The translations under genes and the position numbers were made by a program. Of a stretch of DNA of 64,000 nucleotides, positions 47,517 through 59,733 are shown in pieces (position 1 is the first letter of the stretch; each line of letters starts with the position of its first letter). Below the pieces are notes generated by a model. It was not told the origin of the DNA and made no database searches. It saw only the letters and a program-made list of their open reading frames with translations. The DNA is from Lineolata rhizophorae (taxonomy: Eukaryota; Ascomycota; Dothideomycetes; Lineolatales; Lineolataceae): the NCBI GenBank assembly GCA_010093515.1, contig MU001687.1, positions 444,070 through 508,069 of the forward strand. Reading direction: 5' to 3'.

Positions 47517-49163
47517 TCACTCCAACCCCCCTCCCCTCTCCCTCATCATCCTCGCCAACCCCTCCTCTCCCGCACTCCCCACGAACCCGCCCCTAAACCC
47601 CCCACTCCACCCCTCATTCGCGCCAGCAGCCCCTCTCCCCGCCCCCCCCTGCGCCGCCCCTCTCCGCCTCTCCTGCTGCGGACTCCACCCGCCCTGTTGT
47701 CCCAGTCCCAGTCCCTGCGCCTGCGCCTGCGCCTGCGGCGACGCGGGCTCCTGGGCCAGCAGCCCCAGTCGCGGCGGGCTGGTCCAGTCGTCCTCGGCGG
47801 CCCTGGGCCCGGGGGCCAGCCTGCCTGCGGCAGGCCCGGGCGTCGCGCTCGTCGGGGTCGCGAAGCTGGGCGGCGCCCCCGCGGCCGTCGCCGTGGTCGG
47901 CGTGCCGCTGCGCGGGTGGCCCTCGGCGTTGGGCGTGGCGGCGGTGCGGCCGAGGACGGCGTCGTCGGTGACGATGCGGACGGTGCCGGCGGGGGGCACG
48001 GCGGGGGGCCGGCGCGGCGCGAGGTAGGCGTCCTTGGCGGGGGGGGCGGGGGGCATGGGGGAGGAGGAGGAGGAGGAGGAGGGGTCGGCGGCGGTGGTGT
48101 GAGGACCTGCGGACGCGGATGCGGGCGCGGATGCGGATGCGCTGGCGCCGGCCAGGCGCTCAGATATGCCGGCCCATTCGCCCATGGTCTTGTCGTTGCT
48201 GCCTTCTCGGGGCCTTCCGCCGGCCTTGCCCTCCTCGACCCGCCGCTTCTCGAGCTCGGCCACCAGGTTCTTGAAGTAGACCTCGTCGGCGACGCGGCGG
48301 GCGTAGGCGAGCGGGGTCCAGGCGAAGTGGTTGGTGGCGAGCGGCGGCGCGCCGGCGTGCAGCAGCGCGCGCATCGCGGCCGTCTGGCCCCAGGCCGCGG
48401 CGTGGTGCAGCGCCGTGTTGCCCGAGGCGTCGTGGGCGGCGGGAGAGGCCGGCGCGGGGAGGTGCGGGGAGAGGAGCGCGGGGATCAGGGCGAGGGTCGA
48501 GTGCCGGGCGGCGAGCATGAGCTGTTGGAGCGGAGTGAGGCGCGTTAGTGAGTGCATGGCTAGATGATGGGCTGGATGGGTGAGGCTGCGGGAAAGAAGA
48601 GGAAGTGAACGGGGGACGGAAGGGTGAAGCTTACTGCGTCGAGTCCTTGCTTGTTGGGCCAGGGCACGCAGCGTGGAAAGCGGTTTATGAGCAGGATGCC
48701 GACTTTGTCGTTGCGCGTCGCGGCTGCTATGTGTAGCGGTGTGTCCCAATCGGTGTTGCGTGAGATGCCATCGTCTTCATGGCCGGCGTCGATGAGGAAT
48801 TCCTAGTTCGGAGCGAATTCGGGTTAGTGAGGGCGCCTGAGTTGGTGATGCACGGCTCTGGCGTTTGGTGCTCCTTCTGAGGGAACTCATGGACGATACA
48901 GGGGGCCCGGGTACGCACAGCAATCTCGACGTGGCCATACTTGGCGGCCAGGTGCAGCGACGTGTTGCTCTTGTCGTCAAAATCCGGGTTCTGCAGCTCT
49001 TCCGGATTGGCGTGCACGATGCGCTTGACGAGGGTGAGGTCGTTCAGGACAATGGCGCGCCGAAGGCGCGTAGAGACGGGAATCCTGAGAGTCCATTTAG
49101 TCGACGTTTAGTTTGATGATAAATGTAAATACGCGGCGGCGGGGACGTACATCGTGGCTTCAT
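47517..49163 (-). CDS. Ankyrin-repeat protein, Avo2-like
   Basis: Protein with about four to five ankyrin repeats, resembling in plan the yeast TORC2 subunit Avo2 (N-terminal ankyrins, low-complexity tail); the assignment is tentative. Exons: 49163-49147 (tentative, 17 nt), 49084-48919, 48802-48635 and 48521-47517, about 451 aa. Repeat cues: RRAIVLNDLTLVKRIV, NTSLHLAAKYGHVEIAEFL, DTPLHIAAATRNDKVGILL, QGLDALMLAARHSTL, GNTALHHAAAWGQTAAMRALL. After about residue 240 the chain is Ala/Pro/Ser/Gly-rich and probably disordered. The last intron (48522-48634) ends at CAACAG, restoring GLDALMLAA. The 5' end is weak: the first exon needs a GTCCCC donor, because the better GTACGT donor four nucleotides away would run into a stop. 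Confidence 0.75.
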
Positions 49164-50094
49164 GACTTGGTCTGGGGCTAACGGCGGAAGAATGACGATG
49201 CCAATGCAGGAGTGGATTAAGGACCGAGGGGCTGGCCCGGAGGCTGGGGGCCCCCTGGCCGGAGCGCCCGGGGGCCTCGGGACCTGGCGCGCGCTCCCGT
49301 CGCTGTCCGCGTCCGGGGCTGCGACAACGCGCAAAATCTGGATGCAATTGCGGCGCGCGCTCGACGGAGCCCCCGTCGCGTGGCGAGCCTGTGTTTCATG
49401 CCGGAATTCCTCCCACAACCTCCTTGTCGGGCGCCGTGTCTGGATCGGGAATGCCGCGAGGACGCAAGGCCGCCGCCCGGACAAACGATGGCCCGCGGCC
49501 CGCGGCTGCAAGCCACTCGGCCCGGGCGCCGGGCGCCGTCAACGCCTCTGGAGCTTCTTGGTCGGCGCCTGTTGCCCTCGGTCCTCCGTAGTCTCTCTCT
49601 CTCAGTCTCGCTGCCTCATCTCCACCCCTTCACCCGGCGAGAGTGGGAACGCGCCCCTTCGCCCTCCGCCCTCGCCCGATTGAGCCGCCTGGATGCGCGC
49701 TGGCCTCGCCTGCGTTGCGCGCCGCATTCTTATTGGAGAGCCCCGACATACCTGCTGCGCCTCAACCGTCGCCGCCTCGCCCTCGCGGCCTTTTGCCGCT
49801 CCTACAGCCCCTGCACCACCAGTCCTCGCTCGCCCGCGCTTCACGTCGCTGCCTGCGCACCCGGTCCGTAGGAGCGTGTTTGCTCACCGCTCAGTTCGGA
49901 CCCAGCCTCGTTGCGCTCCGTCGCATTCGCCCGGTTCGAGCCGCACGCGAGCAAAGCGCCACCTCGCGCCTGCCAACGTCGCTCGAACCCTTCACCGGCG
50001 CCGAAGCCCGGCCGACATCTCCCGCTTCCGACGAGGCTTGCACACGTCGTGCCGCAGCCCTTCTGCGAACTCGCTTCCGTCCACTGCTCCCTCG
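49164..50094. promoter_or_regulatory. Divergent promoter, ankyrin gene / NMA111
   Basis: 931 bp, GC-rich with long overlapping frames on both strands that carry no family signal. The part just left of 50095 is rich in CGCC/CCTC words and is probably the NMA111 leader. Confidence 0.5.
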
Positions 50095-53000
50095 ATGGAC
50101 CACCGCTCCCCTCACGCTGCCTCTCCTCCGCACACCGCCGCTTCCGCTGCCGCCGCAGCGTCGACCCACGACTCCCGCAGCAAGCGAAAGCAACCGCCGA
50201 CACCTTCCAACGACCGGCCCATGAAGCAGCGGCGGCCCCGGGACTACGCGGGCAACGGATACGCGGCGTCGCCGACTGAGGCCGACGGCCCGGAGCTCAA
50301 CGGCATGGACGTTGACTACGACAGCGCCGGTGGTGGCGTCGAGGACGGCGATTCCGTCGCCTCGGGCGAGTCCATGGCGCATGTCATTAGCGCCGGCGAC
50401 AGCGCCGAGTGGCAGGCTACCATTGAGAAGGTCGTCCGGAACGTGGTCTCGATACACTTTTGCCAGACGCACTCGTTCGATACCGATCCGGCCGTGTCGA
50501 GCGAGGCGACGGGTTTCGTGGTCGACTCCGAGAAGGGCTACATTCTTACGAATAGGGTGAGACCCACGCGCTATCTACTGAGGACTGGAGGATTAGAAGC
50601 GATATTTGGGCGCTTTGAAGTGGATTGGGCTGACTGGACTGTTCTTTCATAGCACGTTGTTGGAGCTGGGCCTTTCTGGGGCTATTGCATCTTTGACAAT
50701 CATGAGGAGGTACGTCTTTCCCGGCAGTAGGAGATTAGGGGAAGTGACAGCAAGGCTGACATTGATGATTAGTGCGACGTGTACCCCGTCTACCGCGACC
50801 CCGTGCACGACTTTGGTATTCTACGGTTCAATCCGAAAGAAATTCGATGGATGCCGTTAGGCGAGCTTAAACTCCGCCCTGACCTTGCTCGTGCGTCCAC
50901 CTTCCGCCACTTGTTATTTGGGTGAATCTAATGCTTTGGCAGGGGTGGGTTCCGAAATCCGCGTCGTTGGCAATGATGCCGGAGAAAAGCTAAGCATTCT
51001 TTCCGGTGTCATCAGCCGTCTTGATCGTAACGCCCCGGAGTACGGCGAGGGTTACAGCGATTTCAGTAAGCGTCATGGCCCCTTTCGAGACCGAGGCAGA
51101 GAAGAAACTAACGCCTTCAAGATACGAATTACATCCAGGCCGCGGCCGCAGCTAGTGGCGGTAGCTCTGGTAGCCCCGTCGTCAACATCGATGGCCATGC
51201 CGTGGCTCTTCAGGCCGGCGGACGTTCGGACGGAGCCGCGACGGACTACTTCTTACCCCTAGATAGGCCTTTGCGTGCTCTTGAGCGGATCCAGAAAGGC
51301 GAGCCCGTGCCGCGTGGTACGATACAAACGCAGTGGTTGCTCAAGCCCTTCGACGAATGTCGCCGACTTGGCCTTACTTCCAATTGGGAGGATCTTGTTC
51401 GCAAATCTTTCCCCAAGGAGACCGGCATGCTCGTTGCCGAGGTCGTGCTTCCCAAGGGACCCGCGGACAAGAAGATAGAAGAGGGTGATATTCTTATCAA
51501 AGTAAACGACGAACTCCTCACGCAATTCGTCAAGCTCGACGATATTTTGGACTCGAGCGTCGGGAACAAAATCAAGCTTCTAGTGCAGCGCGGTGGCCAG
51601 GATCTCGAAGTCGAGCTCCAGGTCGGCGATCTGCACGCGATCACCCCCGATCGCTTCGTCTCCGTTTGTGGAGCTTCCTTCCACGACCTGTCGTATCAGC
51701 AAGCTCGGCTTTACTCGATTCCTCTCAGCGGAAATGGTGTATTCGTCTGCGAGTCTGCGGGTTCGTTCCGCTTCGAGGGCAGCGAGTCCGGCTGGCTCGT
51801 CCAAACGGTGGATAACAAGCCTACTGGTAGCCTGGAGGAGTTTATCGAGGTCATGAAGGGCATTCCTGGTGAGTTCCCAAATGATCTGACGCACGTGGTA
51901 AACTTAAAATTGTTAATACGCTTCCGTAGACCGCGCCCAGGTTGTCGTCACGTGCAAGCACCTCCGCGATTTGCACTCGCTCAACACGACCATATCCCAC
52001 ATCGACCGGCACTGGTCTCGCAAGATGCGCCTCGCCGTGCGCAACGACGAGACGGGACTCTGGGACTTTTCCGACATTGCGGACCCGATCCCGCCGGTGC
52101 CACCGGTGCCCCGCAAGGCAAACTTTGTCCGAATGGATAGTGCCAAGTACCCCAAGGCGGTCGACATCGTCCGCAGCTTCGTGCGCGTGTCGGTGGACCT
52201 GCCCATCAAGCTCGACGGCTTCCCGCGGGCCAAGAAGATCGGGTTCGGGCTCGTCATCGACGCCGATAAAGGCCTGGTGATTATCAGCCGCGCGCATGTT
52301 CCGTACGATCTGTGCGACATCCGGCTCACGTTCGCAGACTCGATCATCGTCGAAGGGAAGGTGGTCTTCATGCACCCGACGCAGAACTACGTCGTGGTCA
52401 AGTACGACCCGTCGCTGGTGAAGGCGCCAGTCAAGTCGGCCAAACTGTCGACGCGCCGCATCGAGCAGGGCCAGGATACCATCTTCTTCGCGTACAACCA
52501 GAACCTGCGGCCCATCGTAGCCAAGACGACGGTGACGGACGTGACGACGGTGGCGATCCCGGCGTCGGCCTCGACGCCGCGCTACCGCGCCATCAACATT
52601 GAGTGCGTCACGGTCGACACGGGCCTGGCGTCGCATTGTGGCTCGGGCGTCCTGGTCAATCCGGACACGGGCGAGGTCGAGTCCATCTGGATGACGTTCC
52701 TGGGCGAGCGCAGCCACTCGGGCAAGGACATCGACTACCACCTGGGCCTGCCGGCGCCGGGCTTCATCCCCATCATCGACGAGATCCGGCGCGGCGAGAC
52801 GCCGGCGCTACGCATCCTGGCGGTGGAGATCCAGCCCGTGGGCATGGCGCAGGTGCGCATCATGGGCGTGGCCGAGGACGTGATCGAGCGCATCGAGCGC
52901 GAAGACCCGGAGCGACACCAGGTCTTCATGGTGCGCAAGGTGGACTCGGGCCAGGCGGTGGGCGGGCTGGCCGAGGGCGACATCATCCTGACGCTGGACG

Positions 53001-53662
53001 GGAAGCTCATCACGCGGGCGCACCACATGGACGCGGTGCTGCACGCGGCGTCGCTGGGCAAGCCGCCGGGCGAGCCGGTGACGGTGGCGGCCGTCATCGT
53101 GCGCCACCGGCAGCAGATGCGCATCGAGATACCGACGGTGCCGACGGCGGACCTGGAGACGGGCCGGGCGCTCGTCTTCGCCGGCGCCGTCCTGCACGCG
53201 CCGCACCACGCGGTCCGCCAGCAGATCGCGCGGCTGCACTCGGGCGTCTACATCAGCGCGCGCACGCGCGGCTCGCCGGCGTACGCCTACGGGCTCGCGC
53301 CGACCAACTTCATCACGCACGTCAACGGCGCGCCGACGCCGGACCTGCCCGCCTTCGTCGCCCAGGTCAAGCGCGTGCCCGACAATCGCTACTTCCGGCT
53401 CAGGGTCGTCACCTTCGACAACGTGCCCTGGGTGGCGACGGTCAAGAAGTGCGAGCACTACTTCCCAACGGCGGAGTTTGTGAAGGTGGGGAGGGAGGGG
53501 GCCGGGGAGGGCACGGATGGGGAGGAGGAGGTGGTGGATGAGGTGGATAGGAGGGTGGGGTGGAAGAGGATCGTGCATGAGAGTGAGGAGGGAGGGGCGG
53601 GGGGGGATGATGTGCTGGATAATAAGGCGGCGGATGTGGGGGATGGGGTCATGGAGGAGTAG
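50095..53662 (+). CDS. NMA111: Pro-apoptotic HtrA-type serine protease Nma111
   Basis: Nuclear HtrA-family serine protease with duplicated protease and PDZ regions. Six exons (50095-50556, 50653-50709, 50773-50890, 50943-51065, 51122-51868, 51930-53662) give 1079 aa, close to fungal Nma111 (about 1000 aa). The catalytic triad is visible: His in TNRHVVGAG (made by intron 1 splicing), Asp in DPVHDFGIL, Ser in [12 protein letters not shown] regions lie at about 290-390 and again after the second, inactive protease-like half, e.g. [22 protein letters not shown]. The N-terminal 75 residues are low complexity with a basic KRKQPPTP...KQRRPRD stretch, a likely nuclear signal. The last about 60 residues are acidic/glycine-rich. 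Introns are 52-96 nt. The ATG at 50095 is preferred over in-frame upstream ATGs, which would add Arg/Pro-rich sequence. Confidence 0.95.
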
Positions 53663-56600
53663 GGTTGTTTGGGGGGAGGTTGGGCGAGAATGTGCGGCGC
53701 GGTTGGGAGGGGCTAGGGGGCGGGGAGTGCGTAGAATGGGAGATTGTTTCTAGGCGCGTGTGGGGGATGAAGGAGGCTTTCAGAGTGAAGGTGTCGGGCA
53801 GTGGTGGGCGGTGGCTGGGTTCCCTGGAGCTGGAGACAGGTGAGTACGGTTGGGCTGTATCGTTACACTAGACTTTAGAGCGGAGGATTCCAAGAGCGCG
53901 TGGCGGACTCGATAGATGGACGGGACAAGCTTCAGTAGCTTCTGTTTACAGTGTGTTGAGCTGGGCATTTGCACAAGTACCCTGAACATAAGCAGATACA
54001 TCGGGCGGGATACTGCTCGGCTAGAGCGCGAATTCTTTTTGCCCGGTTCTTAGAAAGCGTAATACGACTTCGGCTACGAGGCAAGGTTCGTCGGGAAGTA
54101 GACGGCACTGGGACGGCACAAATAGAAGAAAGAATGCAAATAGAATGGTGCACAAAGGACGGACAGTGGCTTGGAGGAACCCGCGAGCTGACGACGTGCG
54201 GAGGAACCGAACGTGTCGCGAAGTCGCTGGGGATACGTCATAAAGTAATCTAATGTCTAGAATAGTGCATAGCCGGCCTCTTGACCGGGTCTTCTCCACA
54301 GGCGCTCTTTCGACCGCACGCAGACTACCGTGACTGCTCCTGGCTGTGTGCCTGCCTATAAGCTGAAAAATTGCCTATAAGAGTCATATAATCCGTCTAC
54401 GTGGCAAGCATGACGATGAGGAGTAGCAGGGGAGGTTGCTACATCCCCAGTGAGCCTGAGCTTCTGCGGCAAGGTCTAGGTTCTCCGTGTGTTTTGTGCG
54501 GCATCTCGACACGCTGCGACCGGTCTCGCACACACATACGGGCCGGCGTGCACTAACTCACTCACTTACTCGAACTTGTCTACCTGCCTTGAAGCAGACC
54601 TGCTTGGACGATGCAACATCCCACAATCTGGCACGTGCGATTGTAGCGCCAGAGAGGCTCCTTTTGGTCTCGATGAGCGAACTGACGCACCGGAGAGTGG
54701 GTAGGCGGTACGGTCTATTATAAGGATAGCAGTGCGGGTACGAATCTGGAGGGTTGAGAGCGAGAACGTGCTGGGGATGAATGCGAGGCCGAATTTCGCG
54801 CGGGGAATGTTGGGGAAGCAGCGGAGGTGGGGAGGAGAGCGAGAGCGAGAGCGAGAACGAGAAGGGGAAGTGAGGCTCGGCTGAGGACGATGGGACGGAG
54901 AAGACGGTAGAGAGTGGATGATGGGCGCGCGGGTCGATGTCCGAGCGGGCTCATGACGGGAGCGAGGGCGAGGCCATTCGCATAATCGACGCGCGGATGC
55001 GCGTTCGACGGACATGCGAAGCCGGGCCCAGAGGGAACGTTACCCCGCGGGTCCGTGGGGTGCGGAGCTGCGGCCGAGTCCAGGCGTGCGGTTTTTCTTC
55101 TTTCGCTTCGGCACGGCGCCTTGACGACGGAGATAGTCGTGCTTTTGGACGCCTCCCTGCGGCGGTGCCCCGATCAGGACGTTCGCTCGGCCGAGGCGCG
55201 TTCGCCGTCGGCTGTCGGTTTACTCGAGGACCTAGGGTCTGGACGGTATTTTGGCTTTTGGCGTGTTTTGGCGTCTAGAGAATAACGCTCGCGCATCGCT
55301 TTAAACATCAGCCGGAGGGGGGCTGCCGAATTACTCGATTGCAACTAAGGCCGTGGTCTTAGCCGGGCTAGTTGAGTCAAAGTGGAGTGAAAGAAATGTC
55401 AGTTCCGGGTGCCTGCCATTACAATAATCGGAAATACGACACGTCAATTTCCGTCGCCGGGCGGAGATCGGTGCATAATTCTCGTTTTCTGTTACTCGAC
55501 GAGTACTGACCGCGTGACGCTGAAGTGACGGCGGCGTCGTTGCGGACAATAAAGTGTACGTACTGGCCCTGCGTGCGTACGTGGACTTCACGTCTCCATT
55601 ACTCGATCATCACGCAAGCCGTTCTCTGGGGCTCTCGTCCCTCGTGATGGAACCGCTGTCGATGCCGACGGCAGCCGTAGAAGACGGGCGCCGGCTGAAG
55701 ATGCATATTGGAACGAGGCGCGGCCCCAGACGGCAAAAGCAAGACGTGGAACGACGATTAAAGGCAGGCCGGAGGGCAGACATTGAAAACGAAGCACAGA
55801 GGGCGGCTGCCCGGCGAAAAAGGAGAAGCTCGCAGCAGACAGGACCGGTCCCAACAAAAAGCATCGTCGGTCCGTCCGATCCTGGCTGGGCCCTCAGATC
55901 GAGCCGGTGGTTTCCGGCGCGACTTGGACGTCCGTTCCTTGGTCGCGGAGTTCTCGTTACTCGATGAGATGGCGCTGGATCGAGTAATCACCACCAAGCT
56001 AGCGGGACGCACCGGCATTTTTGGCCATCACCAGAACCCTCAGGGGCGGCGCAAATTCCGAGCAGCTGCGTCTGGCCCAGCCGAGAGCCTGATGTCACGG
56101 CCTATCTTGACCGCTTTCAGAACGTATGGGACTTGCGTGGAACTCACCCCCGCCGACTCTCACCTTGGGGAATCCGGGCCCGTCCCAGCCACGACGAGAG
56201 GACTGGCATAGGCTGGTTGCCCTTGCGTGCCTTGGCAGCCCCATGGCCGAGCGCCCGGGAAAACCCCGGGCCTGGACCCCTGGCCCCGATCATCCCCCGC
56301 CATCCCTATCGCGGCCTAGCGCGCCGCCGCTCCGAAAGCGGAAAGCCTTATCAGCACCTGCCCCCAGCCCGGCAGCCAAAACGTCCACGCCGTTGGTCGG
56401 GCCACCACCACCAAGTGTCCCGTTCGATCTCGACAGGAAAAAGGTCAGGCAAGGCATTTCTGGGACGCGGGCCTTGGCTCTGAATGTTCGAATCGGGGAG
56501 CAAGGGGGGAAAGAGGAAAAGGGGAAACTCGACTGAGGGGGAGCGGTGCGACTCACCGAGGGACCCGCGTTCGAGCAACAGCGCAGGCAAACGGCCGCCG

Positions 56601-57943
56601 GGGAGCGCCCGGAGCCAGGGCCGAGGGCTCGGCTCGCCGAGAGGGGAAGATGGGCGCCGCGCCGGGCCGAGACTGGAGACTTGCCGTCTACGCACGTGTG
56701 GTGGGAATGGAGCGGCGGTGATGGTGGGCAACCCACGGGCCACGCACACGCACACGCCCGTCCTTTCGATAAACTCACATAATCTGACCCCGACAGCAAT
56801 TTCTATCGAGTAACACACGCCTTCTGCTACGCTCCTCGGCAGGAGCGGGCTGATACAATGGCCGGCCCGGGTAGCCCCGGCCGGGCCATGGCGGCACGCG
56901 CGGTAAACACCGTGCTCGCCGGCGCTCGGCGCCCTTTCTCCCTTTTTCTCGTGCCCGCCCCAACTCCTGGATGAATCCCCTGGCTGGGCGAAAGGCAGAG
57001 AAAGGAAGAAGGCCGGTACAGCGCATCGAGGTGGTGCCGGCCGATCCGTGGCTCTCTCAACCGCATATGCCGGATACATGCTTAACATGGCCCCGGCCTT
57101 GGACCCTGAGGCGCACGCGAGTCGCAACCCCCGAGGCCGGGCCATGCCAGGGCTGAGCGCCACTTTGCTAGCAGTGCCAGCCGCTGCGCATCATTTCCCT
57201 CCGCCGTGCCAAGCCCTGATAGCCCTCCCTCCCTCCCTTTCCTTCCCGGGATGACAATTCGCCAGTGGCGGTGCGATGCATCTCTGGATCTGCGCCGGTA
57301 CCTTGCCGGCCTAGGGCAGTGGGCAGGGCAGGGGACGGAGATACGATGCGTGGGCGGGAGGAATCTGGGGATCGGTCGTCGACGATAAGAAGGGGGGCTC
57401 CTGCACCCCGGATTCCGCTATTTCGGATCTCAGTTTCGCAGGCCCTGCTGGTGACTTCGTTTTTAACTCCGTTTTATCTTCTCTCTCAAGGCCTCTTTTC
57501 GTCCTTCCGCCTTGAGAAGAATTCTGTGAATTCGCCGGGTTGCTCGGTGGCAATTGCGGCCCTTATCTATCGTCGTCGTACTTCTCGTAACTCCTTCGTT
57601 GGCGAAGTGGGACGCATATTCCTTATCTCTCACGGCCGGCACACAAGCTGACCGCTTTTACTTCTGGAGTCCGCCGCGACTTCACCTTCTTTTCCACGCT
57701 TTGTCCCGCTCGCTCTCTAGTAACTTTCTTTCTTTTCTCGGTCCAATTCACGCCCGGTTTTACTTTTCTGTCCATCTGTTAGCTAGGCTTCTGTCCGGCA
57801 CCTAGTCGTCAAAAAGAAGGACCCTCTACTAGAAAACAAAGCCCGACCAACGTACCTTGCCTTCGTGGGGCATTCTTGACCCAATCAAATCAATCAATTC
57901 ATTGCAAACCCACCGCACCACCACCGCAATCCCGCCAATCATC
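53663..57943. other. Long gene-free spacer
   Basis: 4.3 kb with no supported gene. Frames here are short or Arg/Pro/Ser-rich without family resemblance. It holds a GAGAGC-type simple repeat near 54835-54865, the TTACTCGA cluster listed separately, and at the right end the promoter and leader of the allantoinase gene, with pyrimidine-rich tracts at 57.45-57.8 kb. Confidence 0.55.
54566..56813. repeat. Cluster of the octamer TTACTCGA
   Basis: Eight copies on either strand: 54566, 55220, 55331, 55492, 55599 and 55957 as TTACTCGA, and 55980 and 56806 as TCGAGTAA. Five extend to the 9-mer TTACTCGAT. Two form a perfect 9-bp inverted repeat, 55957-55965 with 55979-55987, across a 13-bp loop. Another is half of the near-palindrome TACTCGACGAGTA (55493-55505). 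Chance would give well under one copy in this length. Confidence 0.75.
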
Positions 57944-59733
57944 ATGGCGCCGCACGCGACCAGCGCCTCCTCCACCTCATCATCCTCCCGCTCCAGCCCC
58001 ACCCCACCCGACACCACCACCAACCCGCCCATCACCGTCCTCGCCTCGTCCCGCGCCGTGGTCTCCGGCCGCCTCACCGCCGCCACGCTCGTCATCTCCC
58101 TCACGACGGGCAAAATAACCTCTCTCTTCCACTCGGTGCTCCCGGCCTCGTCCTTCCCTCCGGGGACGCCCTACGCCGACCACACGCCGCGCCTGCTCCT
58201 GCCCGGCCTGGTCGACGCGCACGTCCACCTCAACGAGCCGGGCCGCACCGAGTGGGAGGGCTTCTGGACGGGGACCCGCGCCGCCGCCGTCGGCGGCGTC
58301 ACCACCGTCGTCGACATGCCGCTCAATGCGATCCCGCCGACGACGACGGTGGCGGCCCTGCGCGAGAAGGTGGACGCCGCGAGGGGGAAGTGCTGGGTTG
58401 ACGTCGGGTTTTACGGCGGCTTGGTGCCGGGGAATACGGGGGAGTTGAAGGCGTTGGTTAGGGAGGGCGTGAGGGGGTTCAAGGGGTTTTTGATCGATAG
58501 TGGGGTGAGTTTTACTTTTGGCTACTCTTTGTACCTCCGTACTTTTTTGTCTTTTTTTTTGTCTTTTTTTTTTCTTTTTAGCCCATTGTAGCCGCCGAGG
58601 GACGCAAAACGCTAACGCGGGAAGAGCAGGTCGAAGAGTTCCCGGCCGTGCACGCCGGCGACATCGCGGCCGCCATGGCGGAGCTCGCCGACGCGCCCAC
58701 GGTCCTCATGTTCCACGCCGAGATGATACCGCCCATCAGCGCGTCCGTCGGCGACGTGGTGCAGCGCTCGCTGCCGCCGCTCGAGCCCACCGGCCCGCTC
58801 TCCGCCTACCGCACCTTCCTGGACTCGCGCCCGCCCTCGTTCGAGACGTACGCCATCGGCGAGATCCTGTCGCTGGCGCCGCGCGCGCCGGCCCTGCCGC
58901 TGCACATCGTGCACCTGTCGGCGGCCGAGGCGGCGCCGCTGCTGCGCGCCGCCCGCGCCCGCGGCGTCAGGATCACGGCCGAGACGTGCTTCCACTACCT
59001 CAGCCTGGCGGCCGAGGACGTCCGCGACGGCGACACCCGCCACAAGTGCTGCCCGCCCATCCGCGGCCGCGCCAACCGCGACCGGCTCTGGGCCGAGCTG
59101 CTGAGCGACGACGGCGTCATCCAGACCGTCGTGTCGGACCACTCGCCGTGCACGCCGGGCCTGAAGCTGCTGCCACCGGGCATCGACGCCGACCCCGGCG
59201 CCGCCCCCCTGGCGGGGTGCTGCGGCCGCGGCGCGACGCCGGACGAAGCGGCGCCGGCGCCGGCGCCGGCGGCGCTGGAGCGCGAGCAGCACGGCGAGCG
59301 GGACGACGAGGCGGGCCAGCGGGGCGACTTCTTCGCGGCGTGGGGGGGCATCTCGTCGGTGGGGCTGGGGCTGCCGATCCTGTGGACGGAGGCGGTGGGG
59401 CGGCGGGGGGCGGACCCGGGTGGCTTCGTCGAGGACGCGGTGCGGTGGTGCGCGCGCAACACGGCGGCGCAGGTGGGGCTGGGGCACGCCAAGGGCGACC
59501 TGGCCGTGGGCTTGGACGGCGACGTGGCGGTGTTTGACGACGAGGTCGAGTGGACGCTGGGGAGGGAGAGGTTGCTGTTTCGGAATAAGTGCAGCCCGTA
59601 CGAGGGGAGGAGGTTGAGGGGGAGGGTCGTCGAGACGTGGGTTAGGGGTAGGAGGGTGTGGGGTTTGGAGGAGGGGTTCGCGGAGAAGGAGGGGCCGGGG
59701 GGGAGGCTGATTTTGGAGGAGAGGAGGAAGTAG
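57944..59733 (+). CDS. Allantoinase
   Basis: Zn-dependent amidohydrolase converting allantoin to allantoate in purine catabolism, cytosolic (equivalent of yeast DAL1). Two exons, 57944-58504 and 58630-59733, give 554 aa. Metal-site motifs: DAHVHLNEPGR (His-x-His), FKGFLIDSG (the Lys that is carboxylated), MFHAEM (His), LHIVHLS (His) and SDHSPCTP (Asp). The chosen acceptor (58629) gives SGVEEFPAV, the usual sequence. An earlier acceptor at 58581 after a strong pyrimidine tract would add 16 residues in frame. An Ala/Pro/Glu-rich insert (APAPAPAALEREQ) sits at about 385-410, longer than usual. The ATG at 57944 has a good context (atcATGG). Confidence 0.94.

Noticed and set aside
47697-48548. Gly/Arg-rich plus-strand frame opposite the ankyrin gene
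   Set aside because: Shadow of the Ala/Pro-rich antisense exon, no independent coding signal.
52603-53541. 312-codon alternative frame inside NMA111
   Set aside because: Composition is a codon-shift artefact of the protease exon.
57857-57943. N-terminal extension of allantoinase from 57857
   Set aside because: The codon there is TTG, not ATG; the ATG at 57944 has a good start context.
58518-59537. 339-codon alternative frame inside allantoinase
   Set aside because: Arg/Gly/Ala-rich frame-shift shadow; the amidohydrolase metal ligands lie in the other frame.
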